A stretch of DNA of 64,000 nucleotides, from NCBI GenBank assembly GCA_037039925.1, contig JAXRKP010000190.1, positions 348,501-412,500 on the forward strand. The letters are read 5' to 3'. Position 1 is the first letter of the stretch; every line of letters starts with the position of its first letter. Of this stretch, positions 21,601 through 36,600 are shown piece by piece. This stretch comes from Doris montereyensis (taxonomy: Eukaryota; Mollusca; Gastropoda; Nudibranchia; Dorididae). The notes below the pieces were generated by a model, which saw only the letters and a program-made list of their open reading frames with translations, was not told where the DNA came from and searched no databases. The translations under genes were made by a program, and so were the position numbers.

Positions 21601-24600
21601 TAAGATCTTCCTGTGTCATACCTGTCAACATGGAAGTGTTTTGGGGTTTGTTTCTTAAAATCTGGGTATATATTTCCATTAAAAAAAATGGGTGAAATGC
21701 TGTCAATAGGTTCAAAATTAGAACAATATGTTGTTTGTTCTACTTTTTGGGGGAGGTATTTATCTTACAGCCCTTTAGATTTAATAGTAATATTTATGTG
21801 TCTTTTTTTTTTCCCTTCACCATTACTTTTTTAGGTTAATGCCTATGAAGTCAATCATCATTGGCCTAGTATTCCAGACTATGGCAAAATCTCTTCATCA
21901 TTTCATAACAGTCCATCGTGAGTATCAATCATTATAAGATATTTTATTATCAAAATGAAGTTTTCACAGTTTTATTTTATTTAAATTGAATATACTAAGA
22001 TTGATACAGTGTTATCACTTATCTCTGAAAACAGATGAACCATTTGGTTCATACTTATTTTTGCTTAAACATAATGTACATAAGTAAAACGAACAAGATT
22101 GTATTTGTCATTGACTCAACTTTACTCAAACATGATCCGTGGAAAAGATTTAAAAAATGGAAGTATGGTGAGTATCAGTACCTTGAAATTAATGAACATA
22201 AAAGGTCTCCCATTTATGAGAAAAGAAAACGTAATTCTACTTGTTGCGTATGTCTCTTTACATAAAAGAATGTAAACAAAGTAAGGGAGTGGGTAAGAAA
22301 AAATATCTGTGACTGTCTCTCACTTTTTTCAATTAAATCATTTTCACAGTGGCCCTCGATGGAAAGATAGATATCCCCTTCATAGTTGTGCTGCTTCTGG
22401 AGATAATACACAAGTTAATGTTCTGTTGAAATTGGGATTCAATCATTCTCAACTAGATTCTATTTCATGGGCACCGATCCATTATGCTGCTTGGTAATTG
22501 TGCTTTTATACAAACAAATAAGGAAAGAATAAATCTTGTTATTCACTGAAGGATCAAATAAATTATTATGTAGTATAATTAATTATTTTGTGTGCTTGAT
22601 TCTGATATATTATATATTATTATAGAATTCACTCACTATTCAAGCAATAAACTTACTGTAAGCAAAGACCAATACTGTCTTCATCACATGATTTCATGTT
22701 TGTCAGTGTTACTTTTCCCTTAGTTGCTATAATCAACAATAAAAGTCTACATAGAATGAGAAAATAAATTACTATTTTTACAAATCAAGAGTTATAGCAA
22801 TCGTGCTATTTATGTTTTTTACTTCTCCATGCCACAAATACAAATAGAGAAGTTCTAGTGGTGACATCTTATCCATTATTGTTACTTTACCACTTTTTTT
22901 TAATTCTAGGGATGATGTCTTGTTTGTTGGGAAGATTAATTATTCTTACAACATTTTCTAAAATGTATTGACCATTGCTTTATCTTTTCTCTATTAAATA
23001 TGGATGCATTGAAGTGATAGAAAACCTCCCAACAGGCTGTTCCCAATCTCTGTGATGGATCCATGTCCACACCTTTACACACAGCTGCTTTTATACAAAC
23101 AAATGAAAGGCAACGTTCAATTAGTTGAGACCTTATTAATGTCCTGGAATTAATGTGGTGAATTATCCTCAAATAATGTTGTTATGGACTGAAGAAAAGC
23201 ATTAATTCTTTTCATTCTCTTCAGCATATGTTATTCTTGATTATTTTATCATGATTATACATAGAATTCACTAAGAATTTAAATAACGTAAACTTATTTT
23301 GAATCTTTTCATATTTGGTCATATTCAAGCACAAAAATCACAAAATGTTTTTAAAGCACTCCATCACTGTTTTAAATTTACTTTCAATACGTTTTGTGGA
23401 TTGAATTTTTATCAGAACATAAAAAGATGAATTTTACATTTTGAACGAGATTTGATTTATAGTCTTACCTTTAACCCTTTAAATCATAGTTTAGCCTTCA
23501 TTTTCTTTTCTTACTGGATTATGAGCAAATTTATTATTATATGCTGTTAAAATGGATAGTGGTGATGTTCTCACCCATGCCTTTGCCTTTATAGACTGCC
23601 TGTGACAAAGAGGGAAAGATGCTCTTGATATCAGTCTCTCTGTCGAAGACCATACATCAAGGCATGAGCTTATAGAACAGTGGCTTAGAGAGGCAGCAAT
23701 TAGACCATTAATTTATACTTTATGCATATTAGAGATAATCTATTATCAAGCTAATGATGCATTGAGTTATCATTCTCATAGGGACTTGAGTCATTCTAAA
23801 GGTCAGATAGACCATGGGTCTCCATAAATCAGGGATGTGATTTGTATTTATATGGAAATCCGTACATTTTGAAACTCTCCGTATGTCCTGTAAATTTCGA
23901 AATTCACCGTATCTCAATTTATTTCCGTCCGAAAGTTGAAAAATTTATATGGAACTTTTATGGGTGATCATTTTATACCCGTGACCAATGTCCGGTTCCC
24001 AAGCCTATAAAAACTATTTGACGGGGATATTCATATTTTTCAGGTCTCTTTCTTCTTCATCATATTCGGATTTTCATTGTTCATTAAACGATCTGCCATT
24101 CACCGTTTCAGCTACGACTCCCGAGATATCTTGTTTGATTTGTGATTTCACAATTTGTGGACTAACTAGATCTGGACTCGCATCATTTATTCTAAAGTGC
24201 TTATAATTGGAAAATAGATTTAGATTTTAGATCTAGAAGTACTAGAATAGATCTCGTGATTCAAGCATGAAGTTCCAAGGACGTTTTGTTCAACGGGGCG
24301 ACGGTAATTGAAAACTTTTGATAAAGGAGTGAAAAATAAATTCAAAGAATGAATTTTACAAGAAAAGGTAGATTTGATGGAGTCTTATTTTTCTAACTTC
24401 TTCCGAAAAATCAAAGCCTTTGCCTTCATTTTCTTTTCTTACATAGTATTGAGGGCAAAATAAATTATAGTAGCGATGTTAAAAAGCTCTGGCTTTGTTC
24501 GTGAATCGAGCCTTCTCACTTAAACAAAGTGGAAGTTTTTAAAAAAGGAACAAAAAACCCGCTTGCTGCTATGTTTCAAAATTTGAAAAAACTTGAGCAT

Positions 24601-27600
24601 GCCCCTTCCTTATGAAAGCCTGAGAATGTGTCTGTCCTTGTAGATTCCCTTCAACTCCAGCCCAGTCCTGCTACCCTAACTGTTAGCCTGTTGGATAGGC
24701 AATCCAACCAAGAAGCTAATGATATGTTATCTTTCTCGCTGAGCATTCTCTCCCTCTCTCGCTAGCGCCTAACATCGTCGCACTTGCTCCAAGAACTAGC
24801 CAAGGACTTTATTTAGGAAGGACATCAGCCACTTTTAAAATGAAAGAAGATGTAAGTGAAGTCTCACCAGTGTGATGAAAAATAATCCTTTCTCTATCAA
24901 CATTGATGAGAGCACTCTAAAGGCCAACAAACGCAGAATTTTAAACATTCTTGTGTGTTACTTTTCTGAGGAAAAGCATGCACCCAGCTGTATGCTTCAA
25001 TCCTTCGAAAATGACTGTTGTAAATACAGAAACTGTCTACAATGCAGTGGTGAACAAAATGGAGGAGGACCAAATTCCTCTAGAAAACAATAAATCTGTG
25101 CTTTCTATTCTTCGGCTTACATGATGAGTGCCCATAACGGATTTCATACTAAATTAAGAGAGCAGATTCCCAACGTGTTGAACACTGCTGTCATCATCTC
25201 CATTATATTGTTAAGTGTTTTTGTTCGAATCTGGACTCAGAGGGATATCTACAGAAAGCTCTAGGCACTGTACATCGATTTTACTTTTAGTGCAGATCTG
25301 TGTGAGGATCTAATTGAAATTGCTAGCCTTCTGAAACATCAGTGCCTTCTGCCTGTCCAGCTTGCAGGACACAGGTGGCTATCAATTTTAGACTGCTCAA
25401 AGAGATTCTTAGAAGTAAATGAGCAATTGTCCATTTTTTGTTTCGCTTGGATCCCCCATCAGGATAAGGAGAAATATTCTCTCATTGTGACAAAAATAAT
25501 GAAGGACAATGGCATTTCCTCGGAGAGTAGGTGTAAAATCTTTAACATTTTCAGGAGATTAAAACAGAAAAACATGACAGCTCATAGGAAAGCTAAGAAA
25601 ACCCACATAAGCAAGAAACTATATGAAAATAGAAGTAAAACACTCTTCCTGGCCAATGTAATCAAATCAGTAGTTCCCCAATTCACCAATTGCATCCTCT
25701 CTTTAGAAAAGAACACCCGCAGATACACAAACTGTATGACCGAGTGTTAGAGACATTTTCAAGTTTTTTAGCGTGTTATCTAAAACCAAAAGTCCTTGAT
25801 ACTCAACGGCGCAACATCAAGGAAATTAATCTAAGTGAAGAAAAGAACTGTTTGCCAGAAAGACAGATGTTTGCTGATGCTGAGGGAAAATCATTCTTCC
25901 TTCAGTTGAAATCTTTGGACAGACATGATATCTTGACAAAAATTGAAAAGGCATACCTTACAACAGGTGTCTACAAGAGGTCAAAATTGCCATTGGACAA
26001 TAAACTCATCATTGCTCTGTCTTCATTGGATCCAGCAGCAAGGAGACATGCCCCTACCAAAAATAAGATGAAGCAGCTGAGTAATCTTGTGCATTTGCCA
26101 GAAACAGATGAGTTTTTACTCCAACTCAATAGTTACTATATAGACAATGATCTCTCTGCACCAGAAAGTTCAACAGAGTTGGAATTAGATGTTTTTGGGC
26201 GCTTGTCATGAAAAATATCTAGCACTAGCACCTATATTGAAGATAAATCTTAGTTTATTTACAGGCCCAAGGTGGAGCAGAGCTTCAGCATGCTCAATCA
26301 AGTTCTAGATTCCACTTCAAATAGGATGAACATCTCAACAACTGAAGCTTATCAGCGTATAGAATATGTCCTGAATGGGAGAAGAAAACTGCAGTTCAAC
26401 TTTTCTCCAGGTGTGATGTGATGTATTCCTCCTATTGATCCAGCCATTTGTCATCACATTCAGACAGTCAGAACAAGGGGCACAAAGAAAGTTTTAAATT
26501 TGAAACATGCAAAGGCCACATCAAAGCAGGGTTGTGCTGACACAAAAAGACATGTTAGTCCAGAGAGGCTTGAAGAGGAGGAGAGAATGATCTTCTATTG
26601 CAAGATCAGGTGTGCAGTCGGACAAGTCATATTATATATCCTTTACGGCAAGAAACATTATATAAATATTTATAGTATATTATCATATTTAGGTATAATT
26701 TGAATGTCATACAGCTGTTTGTCCGATAATTTTTGAGTCCGAGACCTTATTTCACTTGTTTCCTATCACGAAAAAGTTCAGTGTTTTTCATCTTGACCCT
26801 GGTGAATGTAAGGAGTCGGTTTAGGAACTTCTATTTTATCTGTGTTATTGAAACTGGTATAAAGATAACGAAGAAAAGCTGATTAAGATAGTGAGAACAG
26901 TTTGAGTTGTCTTACTATTTATTTGGAAAAAAAGAATTACAAATAACAAAAGTTCTCCTGTACACAACTTGCATTTTCACTTTTTACACACGTCAAATTC
27001 GATGCACTCTACCAATATTTAATATTGTTTATAATGTTACCCATACACCGAAAGGTCCTGGTAAAATTCTCCCGTTTGTTCCTATCAATTTATCAATTTA
27101 CCTCATGTATAGGTGTAATGGGCATGGTGTACTGAGTTGAAATATGTCGCTGTGTTTTTCCTGACACTTCCAGTTGCCATGGAAATGGTGGCCATCTTGG
27201 ATTTTGCCCCAAATTTCACCAAGTTGGGGGGGGGGGAGGAGTCCTGGAGTGAAAATTTTCCTGTTTGTTCTATCAATTTATCAATTTACCTCATGTATAG
27301 GTGTAATGGGCATAGTGTAGTGAGTTGAAATATGTCGCTGTTTTTTTCCTGACACTTCCGGTTTGCCATGGACACGGTGGCCATCTTGGATTTTGCCCCC
27401 AAATTTTACCAAGTTCAATATCGATAGGCTTTTTCATTTTTCAACAAATTTCTTTCAAACTTGGCACACACCTTATTTGATACAATATCTAAATTTGATC
27501 AGATCGGACTTTTGTTTCATTACTAAGTTTTGATTTCATGAATTTCTGAAAATAGCACATGAGAACAACCAAAAATATACAAACAAATTGTACAAAAATT

Positions 27601-30600
27601 CAATTTTTCCAAAACTATAATACACAGCAAAAAAGCATCTGATTATTTCTTTGTTTTCCCCCACTCATCATCCATACCAAATTTCATGAACATACGTTGA
27701 GAAATAAAAAGAAGAGATAGGAAATAATGAGAAAAAATCACACTTTTAGAAAATCGTATTTTCTCTTATTTTCTGTTATTTGAACACATTTTTCTCCCAT
27801 AGACCTAAGAAAAGAATAGGATAATACTTTGAAACGTCATAAAAACTTGAGAGGCTCTCAACTACTTCTTATAGACACTGTTTCAAGTGCACCAGCACCT
27901 TTTTACTCATTTTGAGATGGTGCCTTTTGATAATAGGTGCGCGGAATATGTTCCATATTTTCTGGACAATGTAAAGGAATAATCAAAATAGATCCTCAAA
28001 TAAGTTTGTTTTGGATAGCGTTTATTGTGACGATCAAAATGGGCACCAACTTGCCATACTTTACATAATATTTCTGACTTTTATTGTATAATAGCTGTGT
28101 TGAAAGATAGGCCTATCGTTTCTAAAAAATTCCTATAAATTCAAAGAATCGATACTGAGCTTCTTTTATGATATCATTATGACGGGAATGAACTGCTCCA
28201 TCCACTAGTATGATAGACTAGATTTGTCCCATTTTCGGCAAAAGTAGCATTCCCAGAACCCCCCCCCCCCCCCAATGTGTCTGCTTTGTGCTTCAGTAGT
28301 GCCTTATAGCTTATTTTCAAACTTTTTGGTGTTAGATTTTGATTTTTAAATTTGTTTATTTTTTTAGAGCCACATTGAGGTTTTCCTCATGGATAATTCC
28401 AGCAAAACTCTTAAGTTGACTTCTGGTTCCAAGACAACTGTTCAACAGCTCAATCAGCAAATGATGAAGGTGAGATAAAAGACTACGACAGAAATGTTGT
28501 TATTCAAAATTAGTTTTTCCCCTCTTCAAACCTTCTTGTATTCATCAGCTATTACTGTGTAGCCTTTATTAAGTAATTGTTTGTTTCATGAAGAAAAGTG
28601 AATAATTGACCATGCTGTAATCACTTTTCACTTCTTCTTTTTTTCTCCATTCCACAGGAATTCAACCTTCAAAGAGTTATTCTGACATTTTTACAGTATG
28701 GATAGGCTCAAAGAGTCTAGGTACTTATATTTCAATGTTTGTCATTACACATATATTTATTTTGTCATGATGGTGTCTACTTCTAAAGAGGTGTGTTAAA
28801 CCCACATTATGTTGCGTCGCCTCAGCTAAGTTTGTAATAACAATCGATGTCATGTTTTCATTTTGTGCAGGCTTTCCCCCACAGTCTAGGATGGGTGGTT
28901 GGTGGGCTCTGTTGGTAGGTCTTTCTTCTCCTTGCCTTTGTACCCAAAACTCTGAGATCACCTTAGTTGTGGATGTAGGTAAATCAAATCAAATCAAAAT
29001 TGGATCGTCTGATTCTTTTGATCCAGCGTACCCGTCTACTTGTAATCAATCTTCTCTGTCAAATTTTATCTCATTTGTCACCCTTTCCCTGTGGCCGACG
29101 TCACTTTTACTTTTAGTCAGTGCCAGAAAGGAGAGTCGGAAGTGCATTCACCTCATGTCAGTCCATGAATTTGAGCTGGTGGAGGTGGCCGCTGGTCATT
29201 AGTTTCTCATCACCTTTCCTATTCATGACTTTCTTCTCCTTCCTCTTCATTTCCTCTGTAAGTCCTTTCCTATTCATGACTTTTTTTCTCCTTCCTCTTC
29301 ATTTCCTCTGTAAGTCCTTTCCTATTCATGACTTTCTTCTCCTTCCTCTTCATTTCCTCTGTAAATCCTTTCCTATTCATGACTTTCTTCTCCTTCCTCT
29401 TCATTTCCTCTGTAAGTCCTTTCCTATTCATGACTTTTTTTCTCCTTCCTCTTCATTTTCTGTAAGTCCTTTCCTATTCATGACTTTCTTCTCCTTCTTC
29501 ATTCTCTCTGTAAACCCTTTCCTATTCATGACTTTCTTTTCCTTCTTCATTCTCTCTGTAAACCCTTTCCTATTCAAGTGCTGCACTGTCTCACATATTA
29601 TTATCTTTGTTGTCCAGTAAGTATCCACAAACAGCCAATGTCCACCACCCAAGATAGGGCTCTAATAGTCAGATAAAGGTGAAGCAATCCGGAACGATTG
29701 TGATAGTATAATAGTAATAGTTGTGGGCTCAACAATTGCTATTGCATAGCAAGTACAGAAAAAATGTATTTAGTACAGGGTTTTTTGTTGCTTTGAATAC
29801 GTAAGTCTTTATTTGTCTTGAAAAGTACATATGTGAAGGTTAACTGTATTTTGTTTGTATAGATACCTAACTTAGCGGCAGAGATTCAGAGAGAGTGGAG
29901 GAAAGTCGGAGCTGCCATTCTAGATTCACAAAACAACTGTTGCACTTTGCCAGAAATGCCAGTGATTGGCATATTTTTTGTTGCTTACCTTAGAGGGAAT
30001 CATTTCAAGTCAAAAGATCAATGTTTTCTGAAATGCCACAGGCTTTTTGTGCGAGCTAGAATTAGTTTGCACAGTAAGAGTACGTTTTTCGAGTTGAAAA
30101 GGTTGGCAGTTATGATACTGTTAGCCAGCATTGGTAACTTGGTGGATGTTTCTCCGTCTTATAGTATAGCCTGACCCCTCACCCAAAAGGGTCCTCTAAA
30201 AAATTACAGGCAAGCCTCAAGATAGTTTGGTTTGAAAGGAAAAAGTATAGAAGTACAATTTTCAAGCTTGTGTTGGCAATTTCAGGATTTGAATGCAAAA
30301 ATATTATTCTTTTTATACAAAAACTTTTTATTTCTAAAAAAAAAAAATTAAGGCGTGAAACAATACCATAGTAGTATTACTAAAGAATTTATCTGTGTGT
30401 ATGATTGCCAATATTCCTCTCAAAGTTTTCCTGGTGAAGCATAGTGATGACTCATAGCCGTGTGTACATTTTACTCGATTTCATTGGTAGAACTATTCTA
30501 AACTTGTTAATGACGCCATAAAATGCAGATATCTAGAAACTTTTCAAGTAGACTCAAATAAACAAAGCCATGCCTACACACCTCGTTGGTGTGTAAAAAT

Positions 30601-33600
30601 ACAGTATCCACAGATAATTCTTGGCTACACAGCATGATGAGTGAGGAGATTCATACGGGACCTCTGACCCATAGTAGTCGTGTGAGACGATGAGACTGAT
30701 AGTGGGACAGAATATATTATATTCGGGATTCTCATGATAAGGGCTACAGATGAATTTCATCATTGAAATAAACATGTATTTTTATGTGATAGGTATTTAC
30801 TGCAATTATCTTGTGATGTTACTTGTTATGTCATCATTTTTTTCTGTTTACATTATTTATTTTCAAGCCATTTAAACTGCTGATATCTCTTTTCTGAAAA
30901 TATCCAATATAAAAACCTGTAAGCCATTATATACTTGATATCACATTGTAAAGATGTGACACTCTTTTCTTCTTTTTCTTTTTCTTTTTTTTTTTTTTAA
31001 TTAAACGCCTAAAGGCTTACCTGCACTTATCATTTCATTGATATTTTTGTTCTCTTTACGGAATGTAGAACTCCAGCTAAAAGGGGAACATGAGGTTGTG
31101 AAACAATTGGACTTATGGCAGAAGCGCAGTGTTAATATGCTCACAGAGGCTAATCCATCTGAAGAGGAACCATTCCTTACATGGAGAAAGAATGTCAAAG
31201 TTAGTGTACAGAAGGAGAAAGAGGTAATAAGAATGAACATACTGGTGAACTATATTCCATGCATTATTTAATTCTGGGTTTGTTTCTTTAGTCATCATCC
31301 CCCAGCATTCTGTTCATCTCTGGTTTTGGGTCCACGTTTAAAAGCTGTCTGGATGGTCCTTGAAGTTGGCTGTTAGGGATCTTCTTGAGATCATTGGTTG
31401 GATTTAATGTGAACGAAATTAGAAATACGTAATATTTACACGCCTTACACTTAGTTTTGATATTGACTTTGGGATTGGAAAGCACTGTTTATATTTTCAC
31501 TCACATCAATGTAATGCCAACATCTTTCATTGGTGAGATTCTTCGTTAAATCTGTTTAGAAAATTTGTGGTTTTCAGGTTTGAATATGGAAACAATTTGA
31601 CCGTTTTCTGTGAAAAATGGGAAAACAAGACTGAAAGATAGGACATAAGAAATTTATCAACATGTTTTGCTTTAGGTGTAGTACACGAGTTCTGGGATGT
31701 GGTTTAGACGTGTAGCCCCTGATTTATTTAAAAAGTTGTAGCAAAGAACTGCCAAGAAATAACTAAATTAGAAAGTCTGCTCAAAGGGAAGAAGGATGGA
31801 AGATTTGTACCTTACCATCTGTTTTCACGTTATTTTTTGTGATGTTTCAAGTCGCAAACCATTTAAGTTAAAAACTTGACCTTTTGTAGAAATGGAGAAA
31901 AACCCTTTTAGTACTGTCATAATCATGTGATTACGCTTTTGCTCGTTCAATATAAATGACAGCCAAGAAAATTGTTTGATCTTTCTTGAACTGAGGTATT
32001 TATATTTGTTCGTGATCAAGGATTAGTAGAATCTGCTAGTAAAAGAAAGGGCCCTGAGTTAATATGATCCCTAAAGAACTTTGCCTGTTTTCAGCAGTTG
32101 CCGTCTTTTATGTCACTCTGAATGCATTTGAAAGTGTTTCTTCAAATGCTGGAGGTACAATAAATGAAATCTTAACACATGTCTTGTATTTTTCCTTTTC
32201 TTATAAAGTTTTTATATTTCAGAAAATTCTGTAAATCTCATTGTCCTGATAAAATGTTGTTGGGTTTTTCCCCCAACAGTTACAACATCCTAAAGCTTTG
32301 GATCTGTTATTCCATGAAGCCTATCACAACTACATTCATGGATTATACCCTTGTAAAGACAAAGATGTTATTCATTTTGCTACAATTATCTTTACGCTAC
32401 GTCATCAAGGCGTAGCAAACGTAAAAAACACTCTTGTCCAGGTAAGCTTATATTGAGTTTCACACTTTCGTCTTTACTTTGGACTTTCAGATTGCAACAC
32501 ATTTCATATATATTGCTTTGTGCTATAGATTTGTTTTAGAATTGATGTTGCTGCAATTTTCCTCTTCTTTTCTTCCACTTGTATTTTTCTTTCTTTCTAG
32601 TCTTTTGTTCAGTTTGGTTTTTTTAAATTTTAGTTAACTGACTCATCATGCATTTTGATCCTTTCTTTTGACCTCAATCAATCATTGTGTCTGGAAGAAA
32701 CAAAGGAATGGAATCTATATATATATATATATATATGTATTTTAAAGATAGATTTATAGTCTGTATCCCCACACAAGTTCATTGATTCTACATCATTTAT
32801 CCCATGGCAGGATATTTCATTCAAAATCTTTCTCAACTCCTGAGGAGCATACGGAACAGTATCCTGTTAGGCGCCTCATACTCAAAACATTGAAAAGATC
32901 TTTTCTCAGCCAATAGCTTGGTACACATTCACACCTGAGTCGAGCGAGGAAAGCAGAGCGAACTATCTTTCCTAAGACTAAGAGTTTAACGCCATGAAAA
33001 AACACCTAGGCCAGCCAAGGGTTTTGAACCAGTGCCGTTGTGGGAACAAACTCACAACACTGCGGTTTTACTATCATGCCTCATTTCAATGAGAAAAACA
33101 TTTTGTCTTAAAGGCTCCTGATTGTGATCATTAACTATTTTATACAATATATGCAATGGATTATAATTGAAATATCAATTTTATTACGTCTTTTTTAAAG
33201 TCCATGACCTTTTGTGATTACCTTCTTTTAGTTTGAGTACCAGCCAGCTGAAAGACATGATTCCAAATGCGTTGTTTGGAAACAAGGACACCAGCCATTG
33301 GATTCACAAGATCAGTAAAGAGTACACTAACTTCAAAGACATTCCACAACAGGTAATTTTTGTCTTGTTTGTTATCTTTAAAATGTATGATTTCTGTGAA
33401 TGCCCTTGGACTGCTTTCAATAACTTTCGTATTGGGGATTAGATATTATTGTGAAAAGTAATGAAGGTTTTATCTTGTATATGTCATAGAAAATGTTATC
33501 ATAAATTGTGGTAGTCCCTATGTCAGAATTCAATCTTTGAATGACTCAACCCATAGCACCTCGACTAAACATTATCATGGCAGCCACGGAATACTGAAAA

Positions 33601-36600
33601 CTTAATAAAGCAGGTGGGGTCAAATAAATTCTTCAAAACTATTTTTTATGTAATATCTGAATTTAATGAAATTTTTACAAGTATATCTTAATGTGTGTAG
33701 CATGGAAGTCTATACCAAGATCTAAATCCACTTCATCATCACCTTTTTAGAATTATCTTCTGACTCATACCTTAGGTTCAACTTTTTGCACCAGGATAAA
33801 CGACTCAGTCATTGATTTTTTATACGGATTATTGATGGATAGAAGGCTTGTTTTAATCCCCCTATTTTGGGTATTTAAATAGTAGACTTGAAAGTAGAAG
33901 TGTGTTTCGAAATGAAGAACCAAATTACTTCCGGTTTGAAGTCTTGGTTTGGAAACAGCGCACTTGTTGATTGTTGATTGTTTACAAATTTCCGTGTTTG
34001 CTAGCTGATAAGCTCCAGGGTATTTTACAGCTAAAGAGGGCTCTGAAATTATTTAGACTCTGATTTAAGTGTAGACTTAAAAGATTCTGACGTTGATAGT
34101 GATTACAACTTGTCACAATCGAATGCTGAAGATTCTAGATCTAGATTTATTTTTGATTCTGAAGTAGGCACTGGAAGTGATGTTGATTCAGGTCTCATAG
34201 ATCTAGATCTAAACACCCCTACCTCCCTGCCTTCAACTTCTACTCATCTAGGCAGTATTGTTTTTAAAATAATAAATAGGTTGTTTTGAAAGGGGCTGTA
34301 AATATTTTGTTATACCATCTATCGTAGTATGTCCTTACACTTTGTAATTTTTTGCGTTGTCATGAAGCATTTTGGGCCACGATACAGCAACTATTGTCAA
34401 AACTAAAAGCGCTGTCCTTGCACAAGGGAAAGTGGGAGAATGGTTCCACACTTCCATCAGCGTCTGTCGAGGTTGTCTTTTATTGCCAACCCTGTTCAAC
34501 GTCTACTTTGAACAGATAATGACTGACACACTTGAAGATCATGATGGCACAATCAGCATTGGAGGACAAATGATCACAAATCTCAGGTTCAGAACATGTC
34601 ATTGATGGTCTAGCAGGTAGTGAGGAAGGATTGCCCAGTCTTGTAAAGATTGTGGACAAAGCGTTGACAAAATACGTCATGGAAATCGACGCCGGAAACA
34701 CAAAACTGATGAGGAATGGCGATGAAAGCATCAAGAAACGCAACCTGCTAAACGACAACAGCTTGAAGGCGTGAAATTAGTCAAGTATCTTGACTCCATC
34801 ATCAGCCAAGCGGGGTCCAGACCTTAAATCCATGCGAGAATTGCATGCAAATGATAGCAGAGTTGAGTGAACTCAAACTAGTTTGGGACGACACCAAAAT
34901 TAATATCAGAACAAAGTTGAGACTCTAAAATTCGCATTGTCCTATCCATCCTCTTTTATACATCTGCGAAATAATGGATTCTAACAGCAGATTTACAAAG
35001 AAAAATACAAGTGGCTAAAATGCGACATTACAGAAGACTCCTAGGCATTTCCTTTAGAGAGATCAGCAGCAAGAGGTGAAAAGTACAGTGCTACAATATA
35101 CCAAGTATTATATAGATCTGCTAGCGGTTGTGAAGAAAAAGAAGGTGACTCTGTATGGCCATATTACAAGATAAAATGGCTTTTTATCATCTTACAAGGC
35201 ACCACAGAGCGAACAAGGAGAAGAGGAAGAGAGAGAAAAAAATGGTAAGATAACATCACGGAATGGACAGGGAAGACCTTCACCCAGACCCAGACCCTGG
35301 CTCACGCCCGATGGGAAATGGGGAGACTAGTGCGACAGTCCATAGTGCAATGCCCCTACAGCATACATGAGACATGTGCGCTGTACGTGGTCACATAAAA
35401 GTTGAAATTCTAATATTACTCCTTTTGATTATGCTATATATCAACTGAAAACCAATTGAAAAATCTATAAAATAGATGCATTTTGAATAACTTTTGCTAA
35501 GGTTGATGAGCTACCAGGTCACAAACAGACATACAAAAATGAAGTAAATAAGAAGCAAATATAAAAATAAACCCCATTTTTATGCTTTTTCAAGATCTTT
35601 CTTTCACATGGTACCAAATATGTAAGATTTTATTCAGTTTTTCTATATGAAAATGATTTTTTACAATTGCATATATGTAGTTCTTTCAGAAGAAAAAAGT
35701 TAGCTCCAGAAAAACAGAGAATCTAACCCTGGATGCACAGAGTTGAGCAGCAGGTTAAAAATAGTGTGAGCAGTGAAACCAAAGTCCCAAAATGGCTGAA
35801 AAGTACACCCCTTCATTGTTTTTAAAATAAAATGATGAAGGAGATAAAAATTTCTACACTACAAAATTTAGCATTCATTTGATTATTTCTTTTTGCTCTC
35901 TTTGAATCTTTTTGTGTGCTCACTTTAAAATTGTGCTCATGTTTCAACAAGGCACTATATCCCACAGGGATTTCAGCGTATAAATTTTTTGAATGACAAT
36001 GCAATAAACACAATTACGTCACTTCTAAGGATATAAGAAGTAACTTTTCGATCTCCCGACCAGCGTGTTTTTAAGCCGCTACTACTGTATTACTATTGAT
36101 ATTCATATTAAATGATAAAAGGGAATAACTAATATGTATAGAATTCTTAATATTCTTTATTATTACTATTTACAGCAACTTAAATTTCAATTCCTGACTG
36201 CCTGCCAAAGATTGACGGTTTATGGTTCAGCATTTTTCACTGGCAATATAGTATCACAGCTTCGCAAGGTAAACATTAATGTTTCTATGGAATAAAAATC
36301 TTGTTGTCAAGTGCACTCTTGTTCATGCTTTTTTTTGTAACATGCAAACTTGGATATCTTATTCTTAATCCTACCCTTTTTATTGGTGATTATTCAAGTT
36401 AAAAATGATAGTACAAACCAGGCATACTATAGTGTCTTGCTTTAATTAAGTTTCACTCCATTGCGGGGCGGTTGGCGGCGCTGCTGGCAGGTCTCATTTC
36501 TTTTCTTTCCTTCTTACACTTATCTTTCATCGTGCTGTTTCCTCTTTATTCACCCGGAAATCACTGCAATGGTGGATGGGGTAAATTTCAAAGAAAGAAA

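Noticed and set aside
29205..29576. Regular repeats that could be mistaken for a CRISPR array
   Set aside because: Units are contiguous tandem repeats without unique spacers, in a eukaryotic intron.
29864..30173. Open segment considered as a KRIT1 exon
   Set aside because: The flanking KRIT1 exons (28720 and 31069) already join in phase with continuous homology, leaving no room for it.
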